In this document: positions 5,469 to 7,545 of the stretch, piece by piece
How positions within the stretch are numbered: position 1 is the stretch's first letter
Layout: each line of letters starts with the position of its first letter
NCBI GenBank assembly: GCA_007123335.1
Contig: SKLG01000052.1
Coordinates: 1-7,545 of the forward strand
Reading direction: 5' to 3'
DNA from: Anaerolineae bacterium
Lineage (GTDB): Bacteria > Chloroflexota > Anaerolineae > UBA1429
DNA: 7,545 bases
The notes under the pieces: model-generated
Told to the model about the DNA's origin: nothing
Seen by the model: the letters and a program-made list of their open reading frames with translations, nothing else
The model's database searches: none
Program-made: the position numbers and the translations under genes

Positions 5469-6878
5469 TCAAGGACATCGGTTGCGCAGCGCGCGGATTG
5501 CGTCGCCAAAGCGGTCGTTCTGTCGCACCCGCTCGTCCGCCGCACGGCGCAGCTCCTCCACGGTGCGCCCCGGCAGGCGGTCGATGATGACGATCTGATC
5601 GCCATCAGGCCGGCGCCGGCGGATCTCGGCCTCCCACGCCGCGGGCACGCCATAGACGCTATCGGCGCTGCCCACCAGGGTGATATGATGCCGCTCGGCG
5701 CCAATCCGTACGGCGTCATCCAGCGATTGCCCGTTGGTGACGCGAAAGCGGTGCAGGTAGGCGTCCAGCGCGTGACGCCACTCGATGCTGGCCTCCTGGG
5801 CCAACAGCAGGTAGTGGCTCTCCGTCACCGGCGGGGGCTCTTCCTCGTCCTCCCAGGCGACGCGCCAATTCCAGGGATGCGGCTCGCGGTTGGCCTCGCG
5901 CAGATAATCGCGCAGCCGGTCCAAGATGCCCCGGCCCTGGAACTGGTCGATCTCAAAGGACGCCCAGCGCGCCTCGTGCCCATAGGTGTAGATGGCCGCG
6001 CCCACCACATAGTCGATACCGCCGCCAGGTCCGTCGCCAAGGGGCTTTTGCAGCTCCTGGTCGTACCAGATCAGCCAACGGAGATAATCTTCATCGCTGC
6101 GCGCCGAGCGGCGATAGCCCACCTGCTCGGGCCAACCCTGGTCCCACCCCGCCTCGCTGATGATCACCGGCAGGCGTATCTCCTGAGGCGTGCCTGGCGA
6201 CGTATACAAGTCGCGCCAGTGGAGCATGTATCCTCGAGTGGCCTGGCGCATACGCTCGGCGTGAATGGTTCCATCCGGGTTCAGCAGGTCGGCCCAGTCG
6301 CCGCCGGGGAACCAGTACTCGTGCAAGTGGAGAAAATCGGGCCGCTCGCCGCGACTCGACGCCGCCTCGTCCAGCAACGCCTCATAGTAGCGCGGCCACT
6401 CGTCCAATGTGGGCTTGGTCATGGAGAAACCGCCGCAGGCGTAGCGCATCCCCTCCTCGTGGAAATACCGCGCCAGGATGGCGTCGAACCGGCCCAACCG
6501 CTCGATGTCGGGTCCGGTACCGACTTCGTTGTATCCCTCCCAGGCGTAAAAGTGACGCATGCGCTCCAACACCTGGGCGCGACGCCCCCGATTGCCGCCG
6601 GTCAGGCCGTCGAGCAGGCGTTGCCAGAATTCATGGGCGCGGTCGGCGGGCCTGTCGAGGGATTGGTCGGCGACAGGATAGCGGCCGAGTAAAAAGCTGT
6701 TACGCGTCGTCCATATCTCGGCGCGCCGGCGCTTGAGCGGATCGGTCTGCTCTTCGGGAAGCCACTCGTCAAGCATCGCCCACTCCAGGCTCTTGACCAA
6801 CGCCGGCGTCGTGTCCGCGATGACGTTGGGCCAGCCAGGGCGCCGCCGTTGAATATGAAAGCCCAGTTTGCTGTTCAT
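5469..6878 (-). CDS. Glycoside-hydrolase-like (clan GH-A type TIM barrel) protein with an extra C-terminal domain
   Basis: The 469-residue product (from MNSKLGFHIQ) looks like a retaining glycosidase fold. N117-E118 in WEGYNEVG fits the acid/base strand-4 motif, HLHEYW (184-189) a following strand, E242 in IISEAGW the strand-7 nucleophile, and YTYG...W (297-305) the last strand. It opens with LGFHIQRRRPGWPNVI, a barrel-first-strand pattern. From about 353 a second alpha/beta region follows (SHYLLLAQEASIEWRHALDA, RFRVTNGQSLDDA, HHITLVGSADSVYGVP), with a short predicted strand (QIVIIDRL) and Arg-rich helices. I could not place it in a named family, so substrate and activity are unknown; loss of catalysis is possible. 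No signal peptide is visible. A longer reading from a TTG at 6920 lacks a Shine-Dalgarno and coincides with the predicted transcription start, so the ATG at 6878 is preferred. Confidence 0.8.
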   Translation of the reverse strand: MNSKLGFHIQRRRPGWPNVIADTTPALVKSLEWAMLDEWLPEEQTDPLKRRRAEIWTTRNSFLLGRYPVADQSLDRPADRAHEFWQRLLDGLTGGNRGRRAQVLERMRHFYAWEGYNEVGTGPDIERLGRFDAILARYFHEEGMRYACGGFSMTKPTLDEWPRYYEALLDEAASSRGERPDFLHLHEYWFPGGDWADLLNPDGTIHAERMRQATRGYMLHWRDLYTSPGTPQEIRLPVIISEAGWDQGWPEQVGYRRSARSDEDYLRWLIWYDQELQKPLGDGPGGGIDYVVGAAIYTYGHEARWASFEIDQFQGRGILDRLRDYLREANREPHPWNWRVAWEDEEEPPPVTESHYLLLAQEASIEWRHALDAYLHRFRVTNGQSLDDAVRIGAERHHITLVGSADSVYGVPAAWEAEIRRRRPDGDQIVIIDRLPGRTVEELRRAADERVRQNDRFGDAIRALRNRCP

Positions 6879-6888
6879 CGGTTGCGCA

Positions 6889-6896
6889 TTCCTCCC
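6889..6896 (-). promoter_or_regulatory. Ribosome binding site supporting the ATG at 6878
   Basis: On the minus strand GGGAGGAA ends 10 nt before the ATG at 6878. The spacing is slightly long, but it is the only good match near any in-frame start, and it rules out the longer TTG reading. Confidence 0.5.
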
Positions 6897-6925
6897 TGGA
6901 TCTACAGCGCATGTCTCCAAAGGGG

Positions 6926-6954
6926 ATCATAGCGTACTCGCTGCTGCCGGGCAA
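6926..6954 (-). promoter_or_regulatory. Candidate sigma70-type promoter for the TIM-barrel gene
   Basis: Reading the minus strand, TTGCCC (6954-6949) is followed after 17 bp by TATGAT (6931-6926), a 5-of-6 match to the -10 consensus. Transcription would begin near 6919, giving a leader of about 40 nt that contains the GGGAGGAA site. Confidence 0.5.
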
Positions 6955-6982
6955 CCGGATGCTATCGGGCACGCACAAAGCA

Positions 6983-7012
6983 CCGAGCCGGAGAGGTATC
7001 CCTCCGGCTCGG
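6983..7012 (-). terminator. Strong hairpin after the secreted-protein gene, probable terminator
   Basis: CCGAGCCGGAG and CTCCGGCTCGG form a perfect 11-bp stem around the 8-base loop AGGTATCC. It begins 24 bp beyond the stop of the minus-strand gene ending at 7037 and lies before the promoter of the next minus-strand gene, where a terminator is expected. The following minus-strand sequence TGCTTTGTG is only a weak U-tract, so termination may be inefficient or the hairpin may mainly protect the 3' end. Confidence 0.6.
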
Positions 7013-7036
7013 CGGCCAAACCTCTGGCAGATGGAA

Positions 7037-7545
7037 TCAGTCGCTCATCATGAGCGGAATAAAGAGAGAGTGTGGCTTTGGCGCTATGGACGTGACCACC
7101 AGTACCTCAACCATCGATTCATTGCTGGTGCCATCCAGTCCGGTCAGTCGGTAGGCAAAGACATCCTGACCGACAAAGCCTGGGATAGGCGTATAGGTCA
7201 CCGTCCCGTCGCCATGGTCTTGCAGCGTGCCATGCATTGTCTGCAGGGTGATCTCCATGATCACGCCAGGGTCGCGCCCACCGAGATCGTTGGCCAGCAG
7301 ATCATAGGTCACCGCCACCCCGTCCACGATGATCTGGTCGAACAGCGCGTCGGGCACGTCGCCCGGCACCAGATCGAGGACGTCGATCCAGTCCGGCTCC
7401 TGGCTGATGTTCGTCTGGTTCTCGCCCTCGTAGCCCATGCGATACACCTCATAGTTCTCATCGCGATCGGACTGGAAAAAGATGTACTCGCAGTAGGGCA
7501 TCCAGGCGGCGTGCGCGTCGGCGGCCAGATGATCGGTCAGGCGCA
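7037..7545 (-). CDS. Secreted protein, C-terminal part: propeller-like repeat, bacterial Ig/cadherin-like repeat and IPLMMSD tail; 5' partial
   Basis: The frame is open to the window edge (RLTDHLAADAHAAW before the ATG at 7501), so the true start lies outside and that methionine is internal. Counting from it, YIFFQSDRDENYEVYRM (6-22) is a TolB/WD40-like propeller strand of the 'SDRDGNxEIYxM' type. Residues about 57-135 form a bacterial Ig/cadherin-like repeat: VTYDLLANDLGG, then HGTLQDHGDGTVTYTPIPGFVGQDVFAYRL, a common stalk or adhesion module in exported proteins. The protein ends in PKPHSLFIPLMMSD, a short hydrophobic tail that I associate with exported Chloroflexota proteins ending in LPLV-R. 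Surface or extracellular location follows from the domains, but the signal peptide is not in the window. Function is otherwise unknown. A strong hairpin follows the stop. Confidence 0.78.
   Translation of the reverse strand, partial: RLTDHLAADAHAAWMPYCEYIFFQSDRDENYEVYRMGYEGENQTNISQEPDWIDVLDLVPGDVPDALFDQIIVDGVAVTYDLLANDLGGRDPGVIMEITLQTMHGTLQDHGDGTVTYTPIPGFVGQDVFAYRLTGLDGTSNESMVEVLVVTSIAPKPHSLFIPLMMSD

Noticed and set aside
5685..6692. Long plus-strand open frame (335 codons) opposite the TIM-barrel gene
   Set aside because: It mirrors the codon structure of the minus-strand gene in G+C-rich DNA. Its translation is low-complexity in V/A/L/Q/R with no recognisable motif, while the opposite strand has clear catalytic-type motifs and its own promoter and ribosome site.
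6879..6920. Upstream TTG extension of the TIM-barrel protein (METCAVDPGRNAQP)
   Set aside because: No Shine-Dalgarno lies before the TTG, the predicted transcription start is at the same place, and the ATG at 6878 has GGGAGGAA upstream.
7043..7055. GCTCAT-C-ATGAGC palindrome near the stop of the secreted-protein gene
   Set aside because: It lies inside the coding sequence for the MMS end, has only 6-bp arms with a 1-base centre, and is likely chance.

Overview
The window is G+C-rich and densely coding, with strong G/C preference at third codon positions. It looks like a chromosomal segment of a Chloroflexota (Anaerolineae-like) bacterium. That placement is an inference from four gene types: an MtaD-type amidohydrolase fused to a CYTH domain, a transketolase split into two subunits, a protein of the family usually labelled 'quinate 5-dehydrogenase', and a secreted protein ending in a short hydrophobic IPLMMSD tail of the LPLV-R type I associate with this phylum. 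No rRNA, tRNA, CRISPR array, insertion sequence or phage gene was seen.

Layout. (1) Positions 1-1617 (+) hold the 3' part of an adenosine-type deaminase with a C-terminal CYTH domain; the start lies outside the window. (2) Positions 1633-2166 (-) hold a complete family I inorganic pyrophosphatase, convergent with gene 1. (3) Positions 2167-2393 are a divergent intergenic region with a 16-bp interrupted palindrome and a good sigma70-type promoter pointing right. (4) Positions 2394-4464 (+) look like one transcription unit: transketolase N-terminal subunit, transketolase C-terminal subunit (ATGA overlap), and a small AbrB/VapB-like DNA-binding protein starting at TTG. No toxin gene follows the last one, only a possible decayed relic. 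(5) Positions 4554-5465 (+) hold the 'quinate 5-dehydrogenase'-labelled protein, 89 bp further on and possibly in the same unit. (6) Positions 5469-6878 (-) hold a glycoside-hydrolase-like TIM-barrel protein with an extra C-terminal domain and its own promoter, ending 3 bp from gene 5. (7) Positions 7037-7545 (-) hold the C-terminal end of a secreted protein (propeller-like repeat, bacterial Ig/cadherin-like repeat, hydrophobic tail), followed by a strong hairpin.

How the genes work together. The two transketolase halves make one thiamine-diphosphate enzyme moving two-carbon ketol units between sugars. Pyrophosphatase pulls biosynthetic reactions forward by removing PPi. The deaminase probably salvages methylthioadenosine, S-adenosylhomocysteine or adenosine. 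The last two genes suggest interaction with carbohydrate or the cell surface. These are mainly housekeeping and accessory metabolic genes. I do not see a clear-cut new defence or mobile system. The most unusual items are the deaminase-CYTH fusion, the orphan antitoxin behind the transketolase genes, the uncharacterised gene at 4554-5465 and the uncharacterised TIM-barrel protein.
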